A stretch of DNA of 64,000 nt from Tetrahymena thermophila SB210. Taxonomy: Eukaryota; Ciliophora; Oligohymenophorea; Hymenostomatida; Tetrahymenidae. Position 1 is the stretch's first letter. Every line of letters begins with the position of its first letter. This document shows, piece by piece, positions 25,590-39,400 of this stretch. The DNA is taken from positions 186,001-250,000 of the forward strand of contig NW_002475974.1 of the NCBI RefSeq assembly GCF_000189635.1, written 5' to 3'. The notes beneath the pieces are model-generated. The model was not told where the DNA came from and made no database searches. It saw only the letters and a program-made list of their open reading frames with translations. A program made the translations under genes and the position numbers.

Positions 25590-26922
25590 ATTTGATAAAT
25601 TATTTTCTATTTAATTTGTTATATTTTTATTTAATCCTATAAATAATTAGTTATAAATGATCGCCGAGTATCTTAAAATATGTCAATATAAAATGGATAG
25701 AATGACAAGAACCTTTCAAACACATAATACGAAAAGAAACAATCAAATATATAAAACGAGAAAAGCTCATTTAATGACCAAAAAAATAATAAAGAGCATA
25801 AAATTGATAAAAACTACTGATCTATCTTTCTTTCTTTCTAAAGCATTCACCACTCAATCAATAAATAAATCATTATCTCACTCATATTTATCATAATTTA
25901 ATAAAAAATAATAATGTAGACACAAAATAAAAGAATAAAAATTATTATAAAAGAGGATCTGCTTAGTTAATAAGTTTATAAATACTTAAAAAATAAATAT
26001 TAAAGATAAGCTTGCTTAATTTTATGATTGAGCATTATTTTTTATCTAGAAAATATAATGAAACTGACTATTATAATATTTATTAGCATAAAATAGTATA
26101 AATATTTATTTATTTTAATTTTAACTATATTTTTTACATAGAATTAAATATTATGTCTTCAACCTAATTTATCTTTCCATATTTTTACTTTTAAAAATAA
26201 ATTATTAAATTTACATTTAGAAATATTATTCTTACACAGTTTATTTATTGTAGTTCTTAATTATTCTAACTGATTTAAATATTTTTATCAATTTTTTAAA
26301 ATTTTAATTAAGTGTAATTTTTTGCACAATTCTTTGAATATTCTACTATATTCATTATCAATAATCTTTACCAAATAAGTAAGAAATCTAAATAGTAAAT
26401 TAATTAAATAATTAAAAGAAATTTTCAGTATTTTAGATAACTCCTATATTATTAACTATCTTTGAAAGTTTATCTATCAACCGTTGCTTTCAAAATTTTA
26501 ATTATAAAGTTTTGAGCAATTAATTAATTAATAGTCTTAAAGATTTTTCTACTAGAGAATCAATCATCCAAAACTTTAATTATTCTTAATTATCATTTTA
26601 GTTTAGTATCGTTAGTTGCTGTTTATAGAGTAGAGTGTATATAAATTTTAATAGAGTGATATAAAAATGACTTAAGGTAACTAGTTTCTATTGAAAAGAA
26701 AACAAATTTGTGTTATGCTTACAATTTTATAAATATAGTTTTTTATTTTGGCTAAACTTCAATGTGTCCTATAATTGATTATAAATTTAATTTGTCCGAA
26801 GTGTAAATACATTTTAAAATTGCATTAATTTATAAACATTTCAGAAAATACTAAATGTTTTTTATATAAATTTGCCATTCAGGATTAAATGCGTGAATTT
26901 TAATCCCTCTGAGCTTACATAA
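25590..26922. other. intergenic interval, 1.3 kb, with a doubtful 124-codon frame
   Basis: An open frame from ATG 25657 to TGA 26029-26031 encodes a Lys/Thr/Ser-rich 124-residue product with no motif. It is in the same frame as the last exon of the EF-hand gene. It may be chance, a small gene, or an alternative C-terminus. The rest is AT-rich and contains the promoter of the RCC1-repeat gene. Confidence 0.4.
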
Positions 26923-29900
26923 ATGGAAACTGAAGAAGAAAGAGAAATTTATTCAGATTATTTGTAGATGATTTAGCATATTGATCCCAGAAAATTAAAA
27001 TTTAAAAAAGTAACATGCGGATATAAATCCACTCTTTTAATAGATGGTAAAATGCTTTAGCAGAATTATAATTTTCTTAAATATTTTTAACTTAGAAAAT
27101 AATGAGTTGTGGGGATTTGGTTCCAGTTTAAATGGATAACTAGGAACTTATAAAATGAAATATATTGTAAACAGACCTTTTAACATTAGTAGATTGAATG
27201 ATAAAATGTTTTTGAATGCTTGTATAAGCTAAACTCACGCACTTGCAATTTCAAGTAATTGTTATTTATCTCTTTAAAATAAATATCTTTAGTATTCAAA
27301 AAATCATTTTTCTTAAAATTTCTAACTAAGTTAATATTTTTATAAAAAAGCTACAGAAAAACTATATAGTTGGGGAAGTACTTAATATGGCTGTTTAGGT
27401 AAAAAATATAATAAATAAGTGATAAATTAGATTTAAACAAAAATAACAAAAATATTAGGTGAAAACATGAAAGAAATGCATTAGTATTAACTCCTAAAAT
27501 TAAGGAAAAACATGTTTGTGTCTCAAAGCGAATCTTTTGAAAGGTGAATTTATTTTATTTGTTTAATGATCGACATTTTTTTTAATTTTTAAATAGAAAA
27601 ACTGTATATGATGCTATAGCTTGTGGAGAACATTTTTCTTTAATTGTAAAAACATAAGAATTATTATTAAACTATTTACAATTATTTTTTAATAGGTTTG
27701 TAATGATAAATTGTTTTCTTTTGGGAAAGAAGAAAAAGGTAAAATAAATATTTTTGGCATATTTGAATAAAAGATTTATCTTTAAAGGAAGATTAGGATG
27801 TGGTTAATAGAACATATAGTATACTTAAAAGCCTTTTTAAGTGTTATTACCTTTGAATGTATTATTTAAATTTATGGAATTCAGTTTGATTTTAATTTAT
27901 TATTAGGTAAAATAAGTAAAAGGAGTATCGTGTGGAAAAAACCATTGTCTGATGTGGGACTAAGATGGATTGATATATTCTTGGGGAGATGGAGCAGATG
28001 GTAAACTTGGACATTCTAGTGTCAAAGGTAAATACAACTACGTAATAGTAGATCCTCAATAAGTAAAATAAATAGTCTGTAAACAACTGTTAAATTTATT
28101 TTTACAAAATTAAATTAGATTAAAGCTTTAGAAGAGCATAGAATTATTTAGGCTAGTTGTGGGTATAGACACAGTTGTGCATTGACTTTTAAAGGAGAAA
28201 TATTTACATGGGGAAGAACTGTTTACTACAAACACGAACAAAGAAAAGAACTTCCTTTAGTATGAAAAAATTCAAATTTATAAAGAATATAATATATTTA
28301 ATATCTAGGATTATTTGAGACCAAAGTAGATATCAAGTTTTTTTTGTTATGATGATAAAGCCATATCTGCTGGTGCGTTTTTTGTAAAAATATCCTCATG
28401 TGCTTATCATAATGCTGCAATAGATCGAAAGGGATTCCTATACACATGGGGTTAAAAGTACAATTTATTATTGTCATTATTTTTAATGGTTATCACGATA
28501 TTCTTAATTTAGCAAATAAAATTGCTTAGGACATAACAACTCAAATGACTATAATTATCCAATTTTAGTTGAGGAATTTACTTCGATGAAAGTTGTTGAT
28601 GTTTCTTGTGGGCATCACTTTACTGTTGTAATTTCTACAAAGGCAACGAATGAGCTTGCTTACAAAAATTTAAAAGAGTTTAAGTTAAACTTAATTAAGA
28701 ATGCAAAATAAAATATCTCTAAAATCTAAGAATACTTTGAAAAAAAGCTTAGGAAAAACTCTTCACTAGGAAGAAATAAAAGTCAATCTTAAATAAGCAC
28801 TATAAAACAAAATGATCACTAAAACAAAGAAGATGAGTAACATCATTAAAATTAGTATTAAAAGCAAACACTAATTTAGAAATAGACTCATCCTTAAGTA
28901 TTTGCTGCGCCTAGATCTCTTTCATAGCCTACACTTTTTAACTAAAAAGATTCATAAAATTAAAAATAGACTCCTTCTATAAATAATTAAGTTAAAGAAA
29001 AGTATACTTAGCTTGCTATTTCTGATAGTTTATACAAACAAAACATCAATACCAAAATTATGTTGCTAGACTAACAATAGAAATAGATTCTTAATTAAAG
29101 ACCTTTGACTTCCAATAATAGGTTAATCTTATTATATATATATATATTTATTATTTTGCTAATATCTTTTTTAGGAGTTATAACAGTAATCAAGATTTGC
29201 TTTAAAGAATAAAGAGCTAAAGTAACTACACGGCTACACATAAAAATTTATTGTAAAAATAAGAAAGTACATCAAGACATAGAAATCTTAAAAAGAAAAC
29301 ATCTTTCTTTGAGTACAAAGATAATCAAATTATATTTGACACTATTTAAGGTTAGCTAGATTAAGAATATGAAGAATTTTGCTAGCAAGATAATTTGGAA
29401 CAAAAATCACCTAAAAATTAAGCTATAAAATAAATTCAAGACGACTGTAATTATTATATTTCATTTACAGGTTTTTTTATTTATTTATTTATTAATAATA
29501 TATTAGATGCAAATATTTAAAGAAAGCAAAGTGATGTTTCTACCAAAAGAGAAAGACTTAGTGAAATATAAATGAGAGCAGAGCATAGAAGGACAATTTC
29601 GAATCAATAAAAATAAGGGATTATCCTTAGTGATACAATTTTTAACTAAGAAATAGAATAAATTTATAAAGAATATAAAGATGCTGATATATTACATAAT
29701 CCAAAAAATGCAGTGAAAAAATATGTTAGACAAAAAAGCAATGACTTTTAGAGGAGTAGATAATAACTTAGCTCTGAAACAAGGAAAAAAGTAATTAACA
29801 ATTTCCTAAAGAAATACAAATTAAATATCTATTTAAAAAGTTTTAACAGGCAAGAAGTGAATTTACATCAAACTAAAATTCAGAACCGTTTAAAACCCCA

Positions 29901-32539
29901 CTTAATTCAAGTTAGACATTAAGCATCATTTAAAACTAATTTCCTCTAAGTAACTTTACTTCTCTTTCAAATCTGGGAAGCCCTTAAAAATAGCTATACA
30001 AATCTGAAGATTTTTTAGCTTAAGATAAATGGAAATTAAATGTAATTAATTATTTTATTTTTTATTTAAATTTTTTAATTTTCTGAAAATTTCAAATAGG
30101 AAAATTATCTTATTGAGAAATATGAAAATCAGTAAAAAAAAATTATACTTCATGATGAAAGAATTTAAACTGTTTTAGAACGTAAAAGTTAATTAGAATA
30201 GTAAAAGTAATTTTTAAAATTTTAAAGGAAATTCAATATAATTTAAAAATAAATTTTGGTTTTAGAAAGGAAGATAGAGAATAATAGAGATAATAATTAT
30301 TGCTGAAAAGTAAAGAATATTAGATTTATTTAGAAAAAATGTCTGTAATAAATAAAAACTAAAATAGCATAAGAATGAATTGGCTTATTTATTTAAATTT
30401 GGAAATGCTTTGTCATAGCTTTAAATAGTTATCCTAGATCGGTAAAAAAGTTTATTCATATTAATTTTTATACCTAAAATAGCTTATAATTCTTAGTATT
30501 TTTGCCTAATTAATTATGATTAAATTTTTAATCAATATTTATCAAATATGCTGAAAATGTTTAGTAAAAGAAAAAAATAACATTTAATTTTACATCAATT
30601 TAATAAATATATTTAAAAATAAATTAATCTATTTTAGGTTTAGAAAGAGCGAAAGAAAATTTCTTTTTTGTAACGAGATTAAAGAAGATTTAGAAGCACT
30701 TTCGAAAAAAATTGGTAAAATAATTTAAATAATAACTAAGGATTATATTTATTGGTTTGTTTTAGGTTCTAAGAAAGATGTTCACACTTACTACAAAACA
30801 AAGAATGATTCTAAGAATTATGTGCTTAAAATTAGTTTATAAATTAAGAATAAAAAACACACAAAGAAGAGTTCATCTTATTGTTTTGAATTTTTTAAAG
30901 AGAAAATCTATTTAAAAAATCTAATTAAAGCTAATTAGCTTGAGAAATAATATCTTTAGGATTCAAACATTTATGAGGTGGTGCTACAACTGCTAAAACT
31001 TTTAACTTTATTAGCTCACTAAAATATGGGATACACATTTAATAAATGTATGTTTAAATCTAATTTTTTTATTTATTTCACCAAATATAGAATTTTTTTT
31101 TTTTTTCATGATAATTATCAAATAAAATATTTTTTATTAACTTTATAAATTTATTTGCATTATTAATTAAAAATAAATAATCATTAGCTTTGTTAAAATG
31201 GGAACACAACAAGATTGCAAGATCCAAAACATTAAGAGATTTACAAAGAAAAACTTGAAAGACTCAGCTCTTAATATTGTGTCAAAAGGAGCTAAAGCGG
31301 TGATTTTACAGTAGCTTCATCAAAATATGAAGATTATTAAACTTTTTTAGAAAAAAAAATGAGCTTTAGGGGAAGTATGGTGTTTACATTATAATCAATA
31401 CCAGATTTTTATGGTCAGGAACAATCAAATAATTAAAATATTGAATAATTAATTAATGAGTAAGCAAATAAAGAATAAACGAAGTTAGGATTAATTTTGT
31501 CAAACTTGTAAGTATTTTTTTTTCATTTATTTTAATATTTAAATAAAATAACATTATAAGAAATGTAGGAGCAAAAGCTCATGGGTAACAGTTGAAGGAA
31601 GTTTTAAGTAGAAATATTCTTTAAGTAGAATAATAAGAGGTTTAACTAAAGATAGGTACAAGCCCTTTAAAAATAAGCAAAAACTAATCAAAAATCTAGT
31701 CTTTAGAAGATCTTAATGATTAAATGATTTCTTAAATGGGTTAAAAAGACAATACAAATAATATTTCTTAAGAAAATCAATCTCCTTAAAAGAAGAAATT
31801 ATAAATTATTGAAAATAAAAGTCACCATAGGTCTTAACATACTAATTATAAATTTGATTTTTCTAAAAGTTTACTTCCTTATAGCATACATGCAAATGAT
31901 ATTGTTACACCAAATATTTACTCAATAAGATTAGAAATTATCAAAGCAAATGAGTAAGCTATGAAAGTAGCTTCAGAAGCAGAATAGGTTATCAAAAAAA
32001 AAATATTACTTTCTGTTTTAAGATCAATAAGAAGCAGGCATTAACACAATATTTAATAAGTAAATTTTTTTTCAAAAATTTTATTTAAAAAAATTTCTTG
32101 AATAATAAAACAGTATGAAAAAATATTGCAAAAATTTATGCAAGATAATTAAAATTAAATAAATATGGAAAGAGCTAGATTGATGCTAATTACTCCTGCA
32201 AATATTCTTAATTAAATTTGGAATAAAGAGCAAGACAACGTTAAATTCAGAGGAGTCAAAAGGTTTAAATTTAAAAATAAAATTCTTTAATTAAACATTT
32301 AAAAAATAAAAAATAGGTCAGAGAAAAATCATAAAAAGGATCACTTACCATTTTTTGATTTAAAAATAAAAATAGCATCTTAAATTTAAAACGCTCCTAT
32401 CAAGCCTTCTTTTAAGCTTTAAATGACTTAAGATTACTTTAAACAATTTTTCAATAAATATTATGATCAAGTAAGAAAGTAGTATGCTTTATTAGAATAA
32501 AAAGGTTTGATAAGAGCCTAAGTTAAAAAGAAAAACTGA
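26923..32539 (+). CDS. RCC1-repeat protein with long Gln-rich coiled-coil tail (many introns)
   Basis: The N-terminal part is an RCC1-type beta-propeller. Successive blades are recognisable from NELWGFGSSLNGQLG, KLYSWGSTQYGCLG, KLFSFGKEEKG, LIYSWGDGADGKLGHSS, GEIFTWGRT and GFLYTWG, with interblade motifs such as SCGKNHCLM, SCGYRHSCALTF and SCGHHFTVVIS. After about 28700 the protein becomes charged and Gln/Ser-rich, with coiled-coil exons (for example FFFCNEIKEDLEALSKKI and QEIYKEKLERLSSQYCVKR). It ends KGLIRAQVKKKN before TGA 32537-32539. Introns are numerous and AT-rich. I verified several by phase but not all, so a split into two genes around 31000 is possible. RCC1 folds serve as guanine nucleotide exchange or protein-binding propellers. 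With this many divergent blades and a long tail this is unlikely to be the Ran exchange factor itself. Confidence 0.8.
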
Positions 32540-33486
32540 AAATTACTTCTTTTGTTAGAAAGGCAAATAGATAGAAAAATAAAAATTCTTCATTATTTGT
32601 ATATAAGATATTATTATGTGAAGAAACGAGTGATATAACAGAAATTTAATTATTTCTAAATTATTCATAAATTCTACAGTTACTTAGTGTCTAAAAAATA
32701 TTTTTAAGAAATAAAAAATAAAAATTTTGAGGAGTTAATTTTAATAAAATATATTTAATTAATCTATATAAAATTGGTTTCTTTTATATTATTTTAAAGT
32801 AGAACAGAAAATATCAGTTTTAGTTTTAGAAAATTAAATATAAATTAAATAAAAATTATTGCTTTTTTTTGCAAACAAAAAATAATTCTATTTTCTTATT
32901 CAAATATATAATTTTAAAGTTAAGATTTTATCATTCTTAAAATACTAAAAAAATTTGGATCATTACAAATTAAAAAAAAATATAGTTATTATCTCAGAAA
33001 TATATTTATTTGATTTAATAAATATATCGACAATTCAATATAAAATATAGAAGTGAATGAAAAAAAAAGATTTTTAAAAAAGTAAGATTATATTTATTTA
33101 TTTGTTTTTCAAAAATGAAAGAAAAATTTTTTTATTTTCAAATTATTGTGCCAAGTAAGTTTGCTTAATTTATAATTAATAAAATTATTTCTTCAGCAGA
33201 AAATAAAGTTAAATTTAAAACATAATAAGACAAATTATAATTAGAATGCAAATTAATTTAGATGAATTATAAAGCAATTAGAATAAGTTTATTACAATAA
33301 ATATGTATAGATTATTAGTATTTACAATCCATTAATTGTATTAAACATATCAGATTTTTAAATTATTTGTTAAATTTTGCTATATATATATATTATTCAT
33401 TTTATAATATAATTTAATTTTTTAGGTTCTGACTTTATTTATTTGCTTATTCTTATTGAATTTTTTATTTTAATTAATTATTTAAT
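32540..33486. other. intergenic interval between convergent 3' ends, 0.95 kb
   Basis: This separates the stop codons of the RCC1-repeat gene and the BEACH gene. A short (TA)n run lies near 33382-33393. No gene is recognisable. Confidence 0.55.
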
Positions 33487-36400
33487 TCACATACAAGCCC
33501 AATCAAGTTTGTTAATAATTCTTTACTCTTTTAATTTATTAAATAATTGATTTACTTAATTGTTGTTATTTTTTTTAAATTTACTTTTTGATGTTACTAG
33601 GGAAATGAACTAATCACTTGAATCGTTTTTTCCAGATTTGAAGCTACGCAAGAAATAGATTATAAGTGTATCTAATCAGTAAATAAAATAAATAAATGTA
33701 TGATAATTTTTTTGATATAAATATAAAAATAATCTTAATAATTTTATTACTTCTATCATAGAAAAGACCAATATTCCTGTAAACACAATTATCTAAAACT
33801 TATGCTTTTCTATAGTTTTTTCTAATTTATTTAGCACTATCTATGAAGTGGTACATAAACATATCCCAAATTTCGAATTTCTGCTTTTTGCAAACTACCT
33901 ATTTTAATATAATTTGTATTTTAAATTTACAATAGATTCTTGATTTATATTAATTTACCATAGATTTATAATTAATGAAAGCCATATCTATTATCTCTTC
34001 GTCATGACTACTAACAACATGTTAATAATGGTCAAACTAGTTGTAACAGTTGATACTTTTTTATTATTGTTTTAGATAAATGATTATTTTGAATAAAAAT
34101 AGAAATTACTCTAGTAAATAAAGAGTGCTTAGTAAAGTTTTTGGGTATCCACCTCTCTCAGTTTTACATAAAATGCAAATGTAGCCATCAGGACTCAAAG
34201 TCATTTTAACAATATCTCTTAGTAATATATCAGGACAATACTTTCTAATACATTTACCGTCTGAGTTGTGTATTAAGAATGTACTTTACTGTTTTAAAAT
34301 TTAATAAGCATTTTAATAAATGAAAGAGAGTTTTTAATAATTTACTTAGTCAACTGAGACAATAATATCCAATTCAGCACATACTTCTACTAAAGTAATA
34401 GGTGAATAATGTCCATAAAGAATTTGAATATTCTTAAAAACAGAATTATCTCTAATGTGGAGCTATTTGAGCTGCTCGCTCGATTTTTTTATTAAACGGA
34501 TATCGAAATCTGCTAAGAAAATTTTAGAGTTAGCTACTGAGACTAAAATACCACTATTAACATTGTTTATGCATTTTACTATTGTTAGAGGTTACTATTT
34601 TTAAAAATAAGTGATAATAATTAAAAAATTTTTATTTTACAAATAAATTTTACATTCGAAAAACTAACTTAGCTAGCAATTTATAAATTATAGTATAGAT
34701 TGATATTATTAGATTTTTAGTTAATGGCAAAGAAAATATCACCATCAAAAAATGCAAGCAAGTTTTAGTATTATCTAATCGAATTTTAATTTTCATTTAT
34801 TTTATGCTCAATTTGTACAAACTTTCCTTTTTTTTCTCTATCTTATTTATCTTTAAAAAGTTTGCTTTTTATAACAATTATGTAATTAGAATCTTTGCTA
34901 GGCTGATCTTTTTTGACAAAGTAAATATCTTAATTTATTATTTAAAAGAAAATGTTGGTCCCTTCTTTCTCTTCAAGTTCGATATTCATCCTATATTTTT
35001 TGCTATTTTATTCAGGATTTTAAGAATACCTTAAATCAGTACTCATCTTTGCTGGTATTTATGAATTTCTTCGTTCATTTACTAGTATGTCTTCTCCTTA
35101 ATTTTATTCAGCCTTTTTGTTAGGTAATCTATCGAAATTCTAAATAATATCATAATTCTCCCTAATATTTTTAGATAATGGTTTTTAAAATGGTAAATAT
35201 ATATCAATTAAATTTATTACAAATTATTTTTCATAGGATGTTAAGTTGTGAACAACTTAGTAGGGAATGTCCCAAAGCATTAAATTTAAGTTAAAAGTGA
35301 TCTTAGCTTATCAACATCCTATTATGATGCCAGTTTATTATAGAGATCTTTAACTTTCATATTCATCTTTTCATATTTAAAAAAAAATTTATTCAATAAA
35401 TGAAAAATAAATAGCTTGCTTGATTGCTTTTTTACCTTATCTTTATAAGTTTTAATATTAAACAAATTATCTCTCATTTATTAATTTCTTCCCCATATTA
35501 AATCAATCCAATAATTCAAATTTTCAGAAACATATCTACTTTCTAAAGCTGCTCTTTGTACCTAAACAAATAAATGCGGGCTACCGTGTGACCAAGGAGG
35601 AAGTTCTACATGGTTGACTTTTAGATCTTTCTTTTCTTATTGATTATCTGAATTCTAAATAAAAAATATGTATAATTATGGAATGTTATTACACTAAAAT
35701 AGTGGTTAATTACCTAATTTTACCTCAATTACCTCTCTCCAAAGTCAAGCTCTGACTATTATTATAAATAAATATTGATTAATTTTAACTTCTATTTTAA
35801 ATTTTTATTTTACTTTATTAATAAGGAAATCTGGTAAAAAAAAGAACTCAGGAATTAATTCTTTTAGATCTGAGCTGTTTTCAGTACAAGATCTCCATGT
35901 TTATTCTATACTAAAGAAAAGTCTATCAGGATGATCAAACTTTCCACTCTATAATTAAATTCCTAAAGATGAAAAAGGTTCAATCCTGATTAGATAGTAG
36001 CTTTATTTATTTAATCAGTTAAAATTTAATTAGATTATGCTTTTATTTATTTTATTTTTGGCATATTTTACATTATGTGAACTGCAGTAGAAAAGTGAGA
36101 TCCGTAAAATCCGTACTTAGAGTCTCCAAGAACCTCATATTTTTCAAGATATTCTCTATATCTCATTTCGTTTAACTTACCTAAATTAGTTTGATTAAAA
36201 AAATAAATATTTTTTACGTTTATTAATAATTAAAAATAAATATGTTTTACCAAGAGGATATTATAAATTTCTATATATTTGTAAATTATTTAAGTTAATG
36301 TGATCGCTTTTATAGTCTTATATTATCCATGGAAATACATAGTATTAATTTATATCATTGAGTGAACGACTAGATAAAGAATTTAATGCCATCAAATACT

Positions 36401-39400
36401 CAAAATTTGTAATTTCATCATCTTACCATTGCTTTTAATATTTGATTAATTTTTTCTTTTTTAAGCTATCATCAATAATCTAAAAAATATAGCTTGTCCT
36501 ATTTTATTTTTAGATTTTTTTAAGAGAATCCAAAAACTCCTTTTTTGTTTATTCTTCAAAGAAAACAAAAAAATAAGATTTGTTGTTTTTCATGAATATT
36601 TCAACTGAGTTTTCTAGGGCATTAAAAGTTTAACAATATATTTCTAATATGTTCTTTATTTGAAGATTTTTTTTACGGTCTTTAGATTGTGGTTCAAGAG
36701 ATCCTAGCAAATATTTTTTGTAATTTTAAATTTAATTCTTTTCTTATTCTTTTGATTAATTATTATCTTGGTAAGGCATTGAGGTTATCTAGTAATCATC
36801 TTTGTTTAATGACTATTTTTTTAAATTAAATAAAATTTAATTGATATAAATTATTTATTTGATTAAATGAGTACATCTTAATCAGGTCTTTTAAAAACTT
36901 TATTGCTTTCGAAAATAATTTCTGATTCATCATCTTGAAGTTTTAAGATTCTAATAACACCAAAGTATGAATTTGTCAAAGAAATATATTCTCCCTCCTT
37001 TTAAAAAATTAATTTAGGCTACTGAGTTTTAGCAAAAATATCTTCTATTTATTTTTCTGAGTCATGCTTAACTGTGTCTACATCTTCGCTTAAAAACTAA
37101 AAAAGATATTAGACTTTAATTGAATGAATTCTATTTACTTAATCTTGAATAGTATTGATACTGCTTTCTGATTTTATTTCGCATTCTCTTACTTTAGAAT
37201 TATATAATTCTGATTAATCATCAAAATTATCTTCAGCCTATTTTTCATCGTTATTTTATTGATTTTTAAAATACTCTTGCTAGTATTGTTGATGATTTTT
37301 ATAAATATTTTTTTTCTTAGATTTTGTGTAAGTTAAGCTTCTTCTGCCATAAATATCGATAGTTTTAGAAATAGTTTGAACAGATTTATAATTATCAAAT
37401 TCTCTATAAAAAACTCCCTTTTGACTTTCCAAGTTTTTTTGAATTTTTTCCCACTTCTTATCGAATATTTTATCATAGTTATTAGCTTGTGATTCTTTTA
37501 ATTATTTTAAAAATAAATTTAAAAAATATTTTTAAAAATCTTACCCATAAAATAAAATTCTTAATTCAAATCAATAAGCTATTAAACTTTGTAAATCTTC
37601 AAAGATTTTAAGGAGGCAATTGTGTCTTAAATTGATTAACAGTTTTTATTTTTTTCAAATAAAATCATTCTTTAAAGCAAAAGAGGCATCAATGAAGAAA
37701 CCTTTTATTTAAAAAATTAGTTATATTTAATTTTTGAAAAAATTTTTACTAAATCAATTGAATTGACAATAGGCATGTATAAGCTAGGAATTATAAGACC
37801 GTCTATTGAATATTCCTCAAAATTTTGTATTTAAGTAAGCTTTAAGTATAACTGGTAAATATTTTCATCAGACTATTCTTGAGATTATTTGAGGGCGATT
37901 TAAGATATTTTTTGATAAAAATCGAATTTATCTAATGAAGAAGGATTTTTTTTTGGTTGACTTTCGTTTAATTTTGAATTCTATTTAAATTGGCTATTTT
38001 TTCTTATATTTTAAATTTCTAATTGATTTTCTTAATCTTCAGTATTATTATTATTGTAAATTCTATCTTAATTCTAATAAAACAATTCGAAATTGTCTTT
38101 GAAGATTTGAATTAGGTCATCAATTTATTGATCTGCCTTATCTTTAGATAGGTCCTCGCAAAAATACTAATAATTTATATTGAGTTAATTATTGAAAAAA
38201 TATTCTAAAAGAGTATTGGATATTTCCTTAGCTCCTTTTTTAGGTTATATTTAATTCTGCAAATTTTAGCAAACATTATTTATTTATGAAAGGCTTTCAA
38301 TGCATTTTTATTTATTCATCAGATTTAAAGTCTGTATTATTAATTATATAGTGATCTTTATTTCCTTCTGCTCTTGTAAATTTTATTTGGTTAAAGGCTC
38401 ATGGATTTTTCTAATTGTTAATTAATTAGTTAAATCTAAATAAAAAAATTAAAAAAATCTTACTTAGATTAGTGATAAAAAACTCTGAAAAGGTTAAACA
38501 GGATATAAATGGTTAGGTGCTCTTTTAATGCTGAATAAATATTCTATTATTGTGCTGGGTATTTATTTGTTTCTATTTCATATAAAAAATGCATAGGATT
38601 ACCTAGCTAGACATTTTTTAAAATATTACCTTCTATAATATAATGCTTCTCTTTTATTAGAGAGCTATTTAACATTGAATTATTCGATGTTATTTATTAA
38701 ATATTTTCTAAAAATTAACAGCTTTAAAATATTTTGAGAAGTTTTTCAATGAATTATTTTTATTCTTAATGTTTTAATTAGTGCATATTTTATAATTTTT
38801 ATATCAACATAAATAAAACGTTGATAACTGAACGGAGGGGACCTCCATTAATTTGGTCAACTCCTTTGAAATTTTATTACATTTATTTTATCAAATCAAT
38901 TTGACTAGGGTTAAAAAAGCTGTTTTAATTCAGAACTTTTAAAATTGGATCTATGTTATAAATTAATTTTGAATAAACTCCAAAATTTACAAATTGTTCT
39001 ATCAAATTAATAATCTCTTTTATTATACTCTGATCCAGCTTTTAAAAATCTTAAGTTTGAATTATGTATTCGACAATAAAAATTACATTTAATAAGCATA
39101 GCTGATGTTATTTAATATTTTATTTTTTATCTGAAGATTTAGAATTTTCTAAAATTCTCTGAATAAGACTTTTCAATCCGATCAAATAATCTTCTAAATT
39201 TGGTGATTCAAACTATTATTGCTGTTCATCTTGTTAGTACTCATCAAATTACAAATGATCATATGGAGGACCATGTTACAATAGAAGCTCTTTCTAATTC
39301 ACAAATCTCTCACCATCGTTTTTTTGTTTAGTATTTTTTGACTCATATAATTTTTAGTAATCATTTTGATAGAGGAATAAAGATAGTATTGCAAGCATTT

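Noticed and set aside
27892..28086. Minus-strand frame of 64 codons
   Set aside because: It is antisense to an RCC1 blade exon (LIYSWGDGADGKLGHSS) on the plus strand.
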